Shown piece after piece: positions 1 to 8,916 of a stretch of 64,000 nt of DNA (positions are counted from its first letter, which is position 1; every line of letters begins with the position of its first letter). Both the position numbers and the translations under genes were made by a program. The notes beneath the pieces were generated by a model that had not been told where the DNA came from, made no database searches, and saw only the letters and a list, made by a program, of their open reading frames with translations. The stretch covers positions 248,001 through 312,000 of the forward strand of contig NZ_JAKUKA010000001.1 in NCBI RefSeq assembly GCF_023156195.1. Reading direction: 5' to 3'. The DNA comes from Chitinophaga sedimenti (GTDB lineage Bacteria > Bacteroidota > Bacteroidia > Chitinophagales > Chitinophagaceae).

Positions 1-1
1 T

Positions 2-766
2 AGCACCGAGGCTTCGCAGATGGCTGCTTTCGGCCTGCTGACGCGTGCGCACCTGTACATGGGCGCCTACGAAGATGCCCGCCGTTATGCCGATAGCGCC
101 CTTAAACGCAATAACCAGCTGTTGAACCTGGCGCCGTTCGTCAGCGGTACCGCTTTTCCGCCGAAACTGAGCCAGCCCGAAGTATTGTTCCTGCGTGTTA
201 ATGGATCTTCTTCGTTTGTGCACTATGCGATGAGCAGGGAGCTGCAGGCATTGTTCACACCGGAAGACCTTCGCTGGAGGGTATACACCGTGCCGGGTAC
301 AAACTATCCGATTGCGCCTACGTTTGCGGGCAGGGGATATGTTGGACACCGACTGGTATTAATCGACGTAGCGAGTGGTGCACTGACTGGCCCGAGCGTA
401 CCGGAAATGCTGCTGACCAAGGCAGAATGCCTGGCCCGCGACAACAAACCACAGGAGGCCATCGACCTCCTCAACATGTTACGCCAGAACCGTTTTCTTC
501 CTGCTGAATACCAGCCGCTCGTGGCCACTACGGCAGACGAAGCATTACGTGTTACGCTGGAGGAGCGAAGAAGGGAACTGATGTGGAGCGGCACCCGCTG
601 GTTCGACCAGAAACGATTAAACCAGGAGCCGCGTTTCGCAAAAACCGTTACACGTACTTTCCTGGGCGAAACCTATACGCTGGCGCCTAATTCCAACAGG
701 TACGTATTGCCGATTGCAACAAAATATATTCAACTAAATCCTGAGATCCAGCAAAATCCCAGGTAA
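2..766 (+). CDS. SusD/RagB-family outer-membrane nutrient-binding lipoprotein, C-terminal part
   Basis: The reading frame is open from base 2, so the gene begins before the window; only about the last 254 residues are present. The visible part is the C-terminal half of a SusD/RagB protein: helical repeat segments (an LLTRAHLYMG helix), then the region with the typical ERRRELMWSGTRWFDQKRL helix and a terminal block ending in LNPEIQQNPR. In this family the lipoprotein sits on the cell surface and caps a SusC TonB-dependent channel; the partner SusC would lie upstream, outside the window. A metalloprotease gene follows 24 bases downstream on the same strand, which suggests that the pair handles peptides or glycopeptides rather than a plain glycan; this last point is inference. 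Confidence 0.9.
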   Translation, partial: STEASQMAAFGLLTRAHLYMGAYEDARRYADSALKRNNQLLNLAPFVSGTAFPPKLSQPEVLFLRVNGSSSFVHYAMSRELQALFTPEDLRWRVYTVPGTNYPIAPTFAGRGYVGHRLVLIDVASGALTGPSVPEMLLTKAECLARDNKPQEAIDLLNMLRQNRFLPAEYQPLVATTADEALRVTLEERRRELMWSGTRWFDQKRLNQEPRFAKTVTRTFLGETYTLAPNSNRYVLPIATKYIQLNPEIQQNPR

Positions 767-790
767 CATCATCCTTATAATAAACTAATC

Positions 791-3320
791 ATGCTTACAC
801 GAAAATTGCCGCTATTCGCGCTGATCTTCTCATGCGCGATCGTAGGGGTAAATCATGCTGCCAGCGCGCAGAAACGGAAAAAGAAAAAGGGAGCGGCCAC
901 GGTTGTAACGCCGCCCGCTAAACCTGTGAGCGACTCGTCCCGTAAAACGCCGCCCAAGGTGAAGAAGTACAGCGAGGTAATTACCAAGGACATGGAATCC
1001 AGCAAGGGCTTCCTCACTGTACATAAAAAGAGGAAAAATTTTATTTTGAAGTACCCTTCAGCCTGTTTAAACGCGATATCATGGCGGTGAGCAGGATATC
1101 GAAAGCCTCTGTGGACATGCGTAACGGCGCTTCCGGACTCGTGGGCGACCAGATCGGCGAATCGGTGTATCGGTTTGAAAGAGGGTCTGGTGACAGGATT
1201 TTCCTGCGCCGCATTTCTTATACAGAGTACACGAAAGATTCTACTTCGGACATGGCAAAAGCAGTGACGCTGAACAACGTGCAGGCCATTGCGATGTCGT
1301 TCCCGGTGGCGGCTTACAACAACGATTCTACCGCTGCGGTGATCGATGCTACGGAATTCCTGAACAGCGATAACAATATCCTTTATTTCGAGAATGATAA
1401 ACTGAAACAACGTGCGGGTATGGGCGCTCAGCAGAACGACCGCAGTTATGTTGAATCGGTTAAAATCTATCCAACAAATCTGGAGGTAAAAGCCGTAAAA
1501 ACGTATGCTGCCGGCATGAACCCGACGCACTCCAACTACACCGTGGAGCTGAACGCTTCGCTGGTGCTGCTGCCCGAAGTGCCGATGAAACCACGTATCA
1601 TGGACGAACGTGTAGGGTACTTCACCTCTTCGCACCGCGACTTCGACGTACACCCGCAAAGTGTGAAAGTGATCAGCTACGCTGTTCGCTGGAGACTGGA
1701 ACCGAAGCCGGAAGACGAGCAACGTTACCTGAAAGGCGAACTGGTAGAGCCAAAGAAACCGATCATTTTTTATATTGACCCCGCTACGCCTAAAAAGTGG
1801 GTACCTTACCTGATTGCCGGTATCAACGACTGGAATAAAGCCTTTGAACAGGCGGGTTTCAAGAACGCGATCATTGGTCTGGAAGCGCCGACCAAAGAGC
1901 AGGACAGCACCTGGAGCCTCGACGATGCCCGTAATTCGGCGATCATCTATCGTCCGTCCGCCATTGCGAACGCAATGGGACCGAACGTAAACGATCCCCG
2001 TAGCGGCGAGATCCTGGAAAGTCATATCTTCTGGTATCATAACGTGATGTCGATGCTGCAGAAATGGTACCTCGTACAGTGCGCCACTTCCGATCCCCGC
2101 GCCCGCAAGCCGGTAATCGACGACGCGTTGATGGGTGATCTGATCCGCTTCGTATCTTCCCACGAAGTAGGCCACACGCTGGGCCTGCGCCACAACTTTG
2201 GATCCAGTTCCACCGTGCCGGTAGAGAAACTGCGCGACAAAAAATGGTTGGAGCAGCACGGACATACGCCTTCTATCATGGACTACGCACGGTTCAACTA
2301 CGTTGCGCAGCCCGAAGATAATATCGGTACTTCCGGTCTGTACCCACGTATCAACGATTACGATAAGTGGGCGATCGAATGGGGATACCGCTGGCGCCCA
2401 CAGTACAAAGATGAGTGGGAAGAGCGTACAGCCCTCACCAAAATTGTATCCGACAGCCTGAAAAACAATCACCGTTTGTGGTTCGGTGGTGAAATGGAAC
2501 CCGATGATCCGCGCTGCCAGAGCGAAGACCTGGGCGATGATGCGATGAAAGCAAGTGAATACGGTATCAAGAATCTGAAAAGAATTGTACCCCAGCTCAT
2601 CGAGTGGACGAAAATCCCGCAGGAAGGATATAAAGAATTAGAAGATACCTATTCCCAGGTGCTGGCCCAGTACGGCCGTTACCTCGGTCACGTAAGCAAG
2701 AATATCGGCGGTATTTACGATACCTACAAAGTAGCTGCCGATGCCGGGCCTGTGTTCGTGCCGGTTGAATATGAGAAGCAGAAACGCGCCATGAAGTTCA
2801 TGACCGATTATTTCTTTAAAACGCCTGAATGGCTGAATAGCCGCGACATCTTCGAACGTCTGCCTTATTCATTTGGGATGGAATTCGCGAAAGTACAGGA
2901 AGAAGGCATTGATATGCTGGTGAGCCGCCGCCGTATGAGCCACCTGATGGACCCGGCGTACGACAAAAAAGCGAAGCAGTACAAACTGGAGGAGTTTTTG
3001 AAGATATGAACAAAGGCATCCTCACAGAAATTTATGCTGGTAAACCGGTGGATTTCTACCGCAGGAACCTGCAGAAACTGTATATACTGCGCATCCTGCA
3101 GCAGGCATTTACGCAAGACAGCAAAGGAATAATCAGCATGGGCACTTACAATGTGTCTGGTTCTGATATGCAAGGCATTATGCGCGATGTACTAAGGCAG
3201 CAGCAACAGCTGTTTAAGCGCCAGATGCAAAGCCCGGCTATAGATAAGATTACCCGAATTCACCTGAGGGAAATGTATGACAGGATTGAGAAGACTTTTG
3301 AAAGTAAAGTGACCCTGTAA
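791..3320 (+). CDS. Secreted zinc metalloprotease (DUF5117/DUF5118-type metzincin), two frame breaks
   Basis: Secreted endopeptidase of about 843 residues, normal for the family. It starts with a signal peptide ending in ASAQ. The zinc site HEVGHTLGLRH near residue 458 matches the metzincin pattern HExxHxxGxxH, and a Met-turn (SIMDY) follows near residue 494. The gene is split over three frames. A one-base loss in the A run at about 1025-1029 separates the signal/N-terminal part from the body, and a one-base loss in the T run at 2996-3000 separates the last 104 residues. Restoring one A and one T gives an uninterrupted protein (…HKKEEKFYFEV… and …EEFFEDMNKG…). These look like sequencing errors. 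It lies directly behind a SusD gene, as is common for this family in Bacteroidota, so it may process the ligand of that transporter. Confidence 0.88.
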
Positions 3321-3329
3321 AATGAAAAA

Positions 3330-3358
3330 GCCGGCGAGTTAATCGCCGGCTTTTTTTT
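3330..3358. terminator. Bidirectional intrinsic terminator
   Basis: Perfect 8-bp stem GCCGGCGA/TCGCCGGC with a 5-base loop, followed by eight T on the plus strand and preceded by A-rich sequence. It lies between convergent genes (metalloprotease on plus, cyclodeaminase-like on minus). Confidence 0.85.
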
Positions 3359-4286
3359 ATGCAGTTACCTGACGATATACCATCAGTGCCGCGGCCAGGT
3401 CTTCGATGGCCAGTCCGGCGGATTTGAACAATGTTATTTCCCGCGCGTCCTTTCTGCCGGGGTGTTTGCCCGAACATAACTCCACGATATCTGCTTCCAC
3501 ATCTTCTTCCTCTATTATCCCATTTTTAATGGGGATGGCCAGTTCGCCGCATTCGTGCAGGGCGCCGGCTCGTGAATCCACGAATATAGAAGTTTTAAGG
3601 ATGGCCTCATCGTCTGCTTCACGGGTATTTGGTTTGTAGGAGCCGACCATATCGAGGTGCTGCCCCTCACGCAGCCAGGCGCCCTTGATGATGGGCGTTT
3701 CGGCCATGGTGGAGCAGGAGATCACATCAGCTTCTTTAACTGCTTCCTCAAGGTTGGTCACCACTTCTATATGTTCGCCCAGTTCGGCTTGTAGTGCGCG
3801 GGCTTTTTCTTCACTACGCCCCCACAGCATGATTTTTTTATAACTCCGTACGCTGCTATGTGCCGCGGCCATATGACGGGCTACTTTGCCGGTACCGACG
3901 ATCAGCAGCACGGACGCGTCGCGGTGAGCGAGGTAATCAGCAGCCAGTGCCGATGTGCAGGCGGTGCGTACGGAGGTCAGCATAGCTGCGTTCATGATCG
4001 CGAGTGGCTGGCCGGTACGGGCGTCAATGAGCGTATACAGCGCATGGATGCTGGGCAGGGACAGGCTGGCATTCTGCGGCGCCACAATCACCTGTTTAAT
4101 GCCCATAAACTGTTCGGTCCAGGAGGGCATAAGAATAAGCGTGTTATCCAATCCGCCGGGCAGCGAGTAAAAATGATGGTGCCTTAAAGGCATGGTAAAG
4201 CTGCCCGCGAACGTTTCGCGCAGGGCTTTTATAAGGTCGGGGCAGTTCAGTGCCGCTTTGATGTCAGAATCAGCAATATGAAGCAT
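3357..4286 (-). CDS. Ornithine cyclodeaminase / mu-crystallin family protein
   Basis: Cytosolic NAD(P)-dependent enzyme of 309 residues, the usual size for the family. A Rossmann motif GTGKVARHMA is visible near residues 130-140, followed by an acidic residue region typical of NAD(P) binding; the N-terminal part carries the substrate-binding/dimerisation domain with conserved LRHHHF and MPSW segments. Members either convert ornithine to proline with release of ammonia or reduce cyclic imino acids such as pyrroline-2-carboxylate (proline and hydroxyproline metabolism); the sequence alone does not decide between these. It is transcribed alone and ends in the shared terminator with the upstream convergent protease gene. 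Confidence 0.88.
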   Translation of the reverse strand: MLHIADSDIKAALNCPDLIKALRETFAGSFTMPLRHHHFYSLPGGLDNTLILMPSWTEQFMGIKQVIVAPQNASLSLPSIHALYTLIDARTGQPLAIMNAAMLTSVRTACTSALAADYLAHRDASVLLIVGTGKVARHMAAAHSSVRSYKKIMLWGRSEEKARALQAELGEHIEVVTNLEEAVKEADVISCSTMAETPIIKGAWLREGQHLDMVGSYKPNTREADDEAILKTSIFVDSRAGALHECGELAIPIKNGIIEEEDVEADIVELCSGKHPGRKDAREITLFKSAGLAIEDLAAALMVYRQVTA

Positions 4287-4333
4287 GCGGCAAAGATAGG
4301 CCGATATATTACCCGTTAATTAGCAGAGACTTA

Positions 4334-5163
4334 TCAAAATTTAACCTTAGCATGCTGTCGCCAGGGTAGCTTTACCCACGGACTTTGCGGATCGGTCATC
4401 AAGTATCGATAAATTTCAATCGTTTCATCATTACCCCTGGCGCTGCCGCCCCACATGGCGCGGCCGAGTACATAACTTTTGCCGAAAGTAGCCCAGTCAT
4501 TAAATTGCTGCTGCGCCAGCTCATCGCCCGTATGAATAAAATGCCATACTTCCCTTTCAGTCAGATAACCGGCTTCGTAACACAGGCGGGCAAGGAAGAC
4601 GATGCGCCCATAATCCCAGGCGTTGATGCTGATATGGACCACATCTTCCTCACTATTGATGATTCCCTTTGCAATTAAAACGGGGATGGTTTCTTTCAGG
4701 TGCTCCACATGGGAGAGGGCCTTTTCCCTGTCTTCCCGCGTATTGAAGCTGCTAAGGACGATCCCTTTTTTCTCCGCCTCGGTCGCAGCATGATACGCCC
4801 GCCAAACCCTGGAAAATAATACCTGAAGCCTTTGTCCCGCAGGTAAAGCAAGGTGTCCGTCGCCTCTTCCGGGCTGCTGATACCCCACCAGCTGACCAGC
4901 GATTCCTCGATGGCCGCTTTTTCGATACCGGTTTCCAGCGTATTGAGATAGGAGGGCTGGTACACGTGATAAATGGCCGCGAGGGCCAGTTGCCGGCATT
5001 GGTCGGGGGATAGCGTGGTTTGCGGCCGGTAGTGGATTCGTTCTCCCTTTCCGGCGCCTTTGAGCTGCATGCCGCGCATGCGCCGGATGAACGGTAGAAT
5101 TTTAGCGTAGGTGTAATAGCCGCCGATGACGACGAGCACAAAAATGAGCAAAGCGGTTTGCAT
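4334..5163 (-). CDS. Membrane-anchored DUF1266 protein (one frame break)
   Basis: Protein of about 276 residues after repair. The start chosen is the ATG at 5163, because it gives an N-terminal membrane anchor (MQTALLIFVLVVIGGYYTY); the frame stays open further upstream but without a hydrophobic start. The C-terminal half carries the DUF1266 pattern: a YDYGR-like segment (WDYGRIVFLARLCYEAGYL), then a Trp/Glu helix and GRAMWGG. The function of the family is unknown. The frame changes at an A run (plus strand 4813-4816; one base lost), joining …FRYYF to SRVWRAYHA…. No operon partner: the neighbour downstream on the same strand starts 48 bases away but is unrelated. Confidence 0.72.
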
Positions 5164-5332
5164 GATAAGGTCCGTTTTACGATGAGCATATGGTTCCGTA
5201 CGCACACATCGGTTAACAGTTGGGTCGGTTTCGTTGTACGGCTGCATCCCTAATTTAAAATAAATTTTAAATACGCAATGGCTCAGTGTGCTTGCTTTTA
5301 GCAGCAGGGCGGGTGGGGAAATTTCAAAAAAG

Positions 5333-5362
5333 TTTGCAAATTCAAAACAAAGTGTATCTTTG
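5333..5362 (+). promoter_or_regulatory. Bacteroidota housekeeping promoter for the tRNA genes
   Basis: TTTG at 5333-5336, an 18-base spacer and TATCTTTG at 5355-5362, matching the known -33 TTTG / -7 TANNTTTG consensus of the Bacteroidota primary sigma factor. Transcription would start about 40 bases before the tRNA-Gly gene. Confidence 0.8.
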
Positions 5363-5411
5363 CAATCCCAATGAAAACAAGTGAGTTGGGAAAAGATCTT
5401 ACAATAAACCT

Positions 5412-5484
<73 letters not shown>

Positions 5485-5494
5485 CTAAATGGAG

Positions 5495-5527
5495 AATCCA
5501 AACTGAATGTCGGTTTGGATTTTTTTA
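5495..5527 (+). terminator. Intrinsic terminator after tRNA-Gly
   Basis: Stem AATCCAAAC/GTTTGGATT (9 bp) followed by a T run. It separates the two tRNA genes although no clear second promoter is visible before tRNA-Leu. Confidence 0.7.
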
Positions 5528-5547
5528 TTTACATTTAACAAGGGATA

Positions 5548-5633
5548 CCCCTGGTGGTGGAATTGGTAGACACGCCGGACTTAAAATCCTGTGAGCCGCA
5601 ACGCTCGTACGGGTTCGACTCCCGTCTGGGGTA
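5548..5633 (+). tRNA. tRNA-Leu (anticodon TAA) with irregular stems
   Basis: Class II tRNA of 86 bases. D arm GTGG…CAC, anticodon loop CTTAAAA (anticodon TAA), a long variable arm with stem GAGC/GCTC and a perfect T arm ACGGG-TTCGACT-CCCGT are all clear. Two stems are imperfect: the acceptor stem has a C/T clash at 1:72 with two wobble pairs (or, read one base earlier, a bulged T), and the anticodon stem CCGGA/TCCTG has a C/T clash. These could be read errors, given the many indels in this window, or real divergence. Confidence 0.88.
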
Positions 5634-5670
5634 CTTAACCAGAAGTTAAATTTTTTAACATCTGAAAAAA

Positions 5671-5699
5671 ATCGCGTTCTTTGAACGCGATTTTTTTTT
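5671..5699 (+). terminator. Intrinsic terminator after tRNA-Leu
   Basis: Stem ATCGCGTTC/GAACGCGAT (9 bp), 3-base loop, flanked by an A run and followed by a run of T to 5699. Confidence 0.85.
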
Positions 5700-5945
5700 G
5701 TAATCAGCTAGTTAGGGTGTTTAAAATTCCTGTGAAACTGCGCTTGTGCAATTAGCTATACCGGTATTATTTGCTGGTAATGAAGTTAATTTTGAGGCTC
5801 GTCAAAGAGATACATCTTCGTAAATATTTGTAAACATTTTCTGTAATGGCAATTTAATATTATACATGGTGTATAGTATTAATTTGACTTTGGCGGCATT
5901 AAATTCTTTTCTGGGTTAAATTGGTTAAAAGATAGCCTATAGCGT
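5700..5945. other. AT-rich gene-free stretch
   Basis: No open frame with recognisable content. It may be further decayed sequence of the M16 remnant that follows, but no residue pattern supports this. Confidence 0.4.
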
Positions 5946-6358
5946 GTGCCCGTTGAATATATCCTGCGAGGTCTTACATATGGAATATTATGTCAGAAAT
6001 CCTTGGAGATGCAAGTGGACAAAACTTTTTATTGGCAGGTAGTTTTAATGGAAGCGATTAAACCGCTTTTGGCCAAGTATCTGGACGGCCTACCTTCAAG
6101 TGGGAAAGGCAGCAGTTTCTGGCTCGCGGTATTCGTCCGCTGAGTGGCAACGTTAAGAAAATCGTCAAGAAGGGCATTGAAGACAAAGCTCATGTAGAAC
6201 TGATATTGTAGGCAAATTCTTCAATGGGGATGATCCGCTGTGTATTCACATACAAAGAGCGTCTGGAAAAAGTAACCCCAGAGGCCGTGAAAAATACCGC
6301 CAATAAATATCTCAGTGGTGTAAATTTGGTGAAAGCAATGTTTGTCCCGGGAAAATAG
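5946..6358 (+). pseudogene. Remnant of an M16 (insulinase/pitrilysin-like) peptidase, C-terminal part
   Basis: Short pieces in different frames match successive parts of an M16 peptidase C-terminal domain: a GQNFLLAGSFN strand, EAIKPLLAKYLDGLPS, then GIRPLSGNVKKIVKKGIEDKAHVELIL ended by a stop, and finally TYKERLEKVTPEAV plus NKYLSGVNLVKAMFVPGK ended by TAG at 6356-6358. In intact M16 proteins roughly 100 residues lie between the KGIEDKA segment and the final YKERLEKV segment; here they are nearly adjacent. So there is an internal deletion of about 300 bp as well as frame breaks and an in-frame stop. The HxxEH zinc site belongs to the missing N-terminal part. This is a genuine dead gene, unlike the single-indel genes elsewhere in the window. 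Confidence 0.8.
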
Positions 6359-6383
6359 GTATGCAAAGTAATCGTAATCAAGG

Positions 6384-6424
6384 GGCTGTCTCCTGTTTGT
6401 AAAAACAAAGACGGCCGTTTTTTT
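6384..6424. terminator. Hairpin terminator, left copy of a pair bracketing the S41 gene
   Basis: Stem GGCTGTCT/AGACGGCC (one G-T pair) enclosing an inner TTTGT/ACAAA stem, followed by seven T. The same hairpin family occurs inverted at 8219-8264. Confidence 0.7.
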
Positions 6425-6433
6425 ATAATTACA

Positions 6434-8164
6434 CTATCGCACCGCTTTCATCGCCGCCTCCAGGATTTCATCCCTGCCTCCCGCAATCCCTTGCGTGGTA
6501 ATTTTCACATGCCGATCAATCTTTACACCGAGTTGTTGCGAAGGACGCCCATCAGGATATGCCACATGACGGCCGGAAAACCCTAGCGTATAACCACCCG
6601 GCATAGGCAGGTCGATCAGATCGCCATCGGCCCCTGAAGTTTGTATCCCTACCGTAATGGTGGGGCCACTGGATTGGAGCATCATGGACACCCATTCCGA
6701 CTGACTATGCGTGTTTTCATTCACCAGCAGGATCACTTTGCCCGGGTACTTATCCAGCAATGCCGGAGCGGGTACATCAGCATACGCGTCGAAATCGTAA
6801 TACACGCCGGGGAATTTATTATAATGCGGTCGCAGACTGGCAAAGTTCCCCAGTTTACGCCCCAAGGCGGGCAGGAATTTATTAAAGAACACGGCCTGTG
6901 TCGCGTAACAACGCAGATCGATCAGAATAGCCTTGCTGTGTGATCGCATCAGGGTCATGATGCTGTCGATCCCGTGGTCCTCTTCTGAAGTATTGTACAG
7001 CACCGACAAGTTTGCCGCATCTATCCACGCGACACCCGGATCAATGGATCGCAATACAAAATCGTGCTGTGTAGTGCCATTCCTGTTCTCATATTGGTAG
7101 ATGGCCGTCAGGTCATTACGAAACTTAACATCAGGAATTTGAAGGCGGAGCTTCTGTAAAACCGCTTTACCATTGTGCACGATCGAAATGTTGATGACAC
7201 TATCCTTTCCCCGAAAAGGCAACAACAACCGAAGTGATGCCAATTGCGTTTTTTGCTTGGTTACATTAGAAGCAGACGTGTACAACTGATAGTCCTGCAT
7301 GAGCTGCCCAACCGTGCGCCCTCGCACCTCTGTGATCACATCCCCTGGTTGAATATGTTGTTGTATACAGGCTACCGTATCAACATAATCCTTAACCACG
7401 ATAGAGTCTCCCACAAAGCGGAACGTAAATGGCGGGAAATAGCGTCCATACACATCACCACTGTTCTTCACCGACAGGATGCCTCCATGCGAATCTTCTA
7501 TGGCGGCATTAAGGTGCATTAACCCTTCTTCATAGCCAACCAGCGAAAGGGGTTTCATAAACACCGGGGTCGCTTCCCTAAGCACAGATATCCAGCTACG
7601 CTTCAGCATATATTTGTACGGGAAGAGGTATTCAATCGCATTCCAATAGCGCGCCAAGGCCAGTAACTGAAAGGGGATATTGGGGAACTGCAGCGCTTTG
7701 TAATATTTTTCCGCCGGCAATTCGGTTGTGTGAAAATTCTCCGGCATATATACATGCTTTGCTGTTTGCACACCTGTCCGGCGAAGTGTCCGCAAATAAG
7801 CCTGTATATGTTTGGGGAGCAATATATTGGAAAAAAGGTCGGGGGTATGATCGTTTTTAAAAAACAAGGATGCAGTATCACGCACTTCCTGATTGGTCCC
7901 CGGATTCACTTTTTCCAAAGTGGCGATCATGGCTGCAATGGCAGATCGGAATTCGCTGGTATTGTTGCATTCGTTGATCTTATCTAAATGATGCAGAAAA
8001 GCTGTGTCCGCCTCAACCATCCCCTCCGTAATAGCCGGATGATAATATTTCAAAAATCCCCAGATACGGATATAGCATTGCAATCTAGTTGGGGAGGGAG
8101 ATGCATGGACCAAGACTGATGAGCCCACAAACAGAACAAGTAAAAAGACCTTCATCCTTTTCAT
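6434..8164 (-). CDS. Secreted S41 (tail-specific/C-terminal processing) family serine peptidase
   Basis: Exported endopeptidase-like protein of about 576 residues. The frame is open to 8236, but the start at 8164 (MKRMKVFLLVLF…) is chosen because it begins the signal peptide (…VLVHA) and because bases upstream form a terminator hairpin. A PDZ-like segment is visible in the middle (IQPGDVITEVRGRTV). The C-terminal half holds the S41 core: the strand VILLVNENTHSQSEW with the likely nucleophile serine near residue 489, followed by TSGADGDLIDLPMPGG. The general base lysine expected about 25 residues later lies in a less conserved stretch and I cannot place it with certainty. Function in the cell (stress protease or nutrient peptidase) is unknown. 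The gene is bracketed by two inverted copies of a related hairpin. Confidence 0.85.
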   Translation of the reverse strand: MKRMKVFLLVLFVGSSVLVHASPSPTRLQCYIRIWGFLKYYHPAITEGMVEADTAFLHHLDKINECNNTSEFRSAIAAMIATLEKVNPGTNQEVRDTASLFFKNDHTPDLFSNILLPKHIQAYLRTLRRTGVQTAKHVYMPENFHTTELPAEKYYKALQFPNIPFQLLALARYWNAIEYLFPYKYMLKRSWISVLREATPVFMKPLSLVGYEEGLMHLNAAIEDSHGGILSVKNSGDVYGRYFPPFTFRFVGDSIVVKDYVDTVACIQQHIQPGDVITEVRGRTVGQLMQDYQLYTSASNVTKQKTQLASLRLLLPFRGKDSVINISIVHNGKAVLQKLRLQIPDVKFRNDLTAIYQYENRNGTTQHDFVLRSIDPGVAWIDAANLSVLYNTSEEDHGIDSIMTLMRSHSKAILIDLRCYATQAVFFNKFLPALGRKLGNFASLRPHYNKFPGVYYDFDAYADVPAPALLDKYPGKVILLVNENTHSQSEWVSMMLQSSGPTITVGIQTSGADGDLIDLPMPGGYTLGFSGRHVAYPDGRPSQQLGVKIDRHVKITTQGIAGGRDEILEAAMKAVR

Positions 8165-8218
8165 AGGCATTTTTAAACGAAGGTAAGGATTGGCCAATAG
8201 CTTTAATATGTCAATTAG

Positions 8219-8257
8219 AAAAAGGTCGTCTCCCATGTTTTTGCAAACATGGGAGAC
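8219..8257 (-). terminator. Hairpin terminator, right copy of the pair bracketing the S41 gene
   Basis: Perfect 13-bp stem GTCTCCCATGTTT/AAACATGGGAGAC (8228-8240 with 8245-8257), followed on the minus strand by a T run at 8223-8219. It would end the VOC-protein transcript. Its minus-strand sequence resembles the hairpin at 6384-6424. Confidence 0.75.
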
Positions 8258-8324
8258 AGTCCCTATTGCATACTTAAGCCCGATGCTCTATCCGTCAGGA
8301 AGCCTTTTGTTTTACACAAGTCCA

Positions 8325-8753
8325 TTATAAATTCGGATCAAACTCCACAATCCACTCAATCCCATACTTATCCCTGAACATCCCGGCATAAGTCCCCCAT
8401 GGCCCGTCTCCAATAGGTCCCTCCACCTCTCCGCCCTCCGACAAACCGTTGAATATCTTATCAGCTTCTTCTTTGCTTTCCGCACTCACCACTATTTTCG
8501 ACCTGTTTTCGCGTTCGTTTACCCGTCCCATAAATTCGGGTACGTCATTCGCGATTAACACATTGTTTTTACCAATAGGCAGGGCTATGTACATTATTTT
8601 ATTGGCCTCGTTTTCCGGTACCTGAAAATCATCGCTTGCCAGGTCTTTGAAACGAACAATTTTTGTAAAGTCTCCTGCAAAAACTGATTTGTAAAAAGTG
8701 AATGCTTCTTCGGCATTGCCATTGAAGTTGATCCAGGGATTGATAGCTCTCAT
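8325..8753 (-). CDS. VOC-superfamily protein (PhnB/glyoxalase-like)
   Basis: Cytosolic protein of about 142 residues when started at the ATG at 8753 (MRAINPWINFNGNAEEAF), the typical start of this family; the frame stays open to 8789. It shows the paired beta-alpha-beta-beta-beta fold pattern with the characteristic N-terminal FNGNAEEAFTFY and the C-terminal WGTYAGMFRDKYGIEWIV. Homologues were long annotated as 3-demethylubiquinone methyltransferases, which is not supported by the fold. The substrate is unknown. Confidence 0.88.
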   Translation of the reverse strand: MRAINPWINFNGNAEEAFTFYKSVFAGDFTKIVRFKDLASDDFQVPENEANKIMYIALPIGKNNVLIANDVPEFMGRVNERENRSKIVVSAESKEEADKIFNGLSEGGEVEGPIGDGPWGTYAGMFRDKYGIEWIVEFDPNL

Positions 8754-8916
8754 AATGTCGGTTTTATTCCGAACAAATATCGGCAGCATGATGCGATTGT
8801 AAGTGGTGAAATAACGACAATTTAAGGGCGGATCGCGACATACAAGGCAGATTTGTTAAGAAAACGGTCATTTCCCATAAAAGGCTTAAATTAACATTGT
8901 ACTCGACCATGATCCC

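Noticed and set aside
853..2472. 539-codon open frame opposite the metalloprotease
   Set aside because: Antisense shadow; the plus strand encodes a clear HExxHxxGxxH protease.
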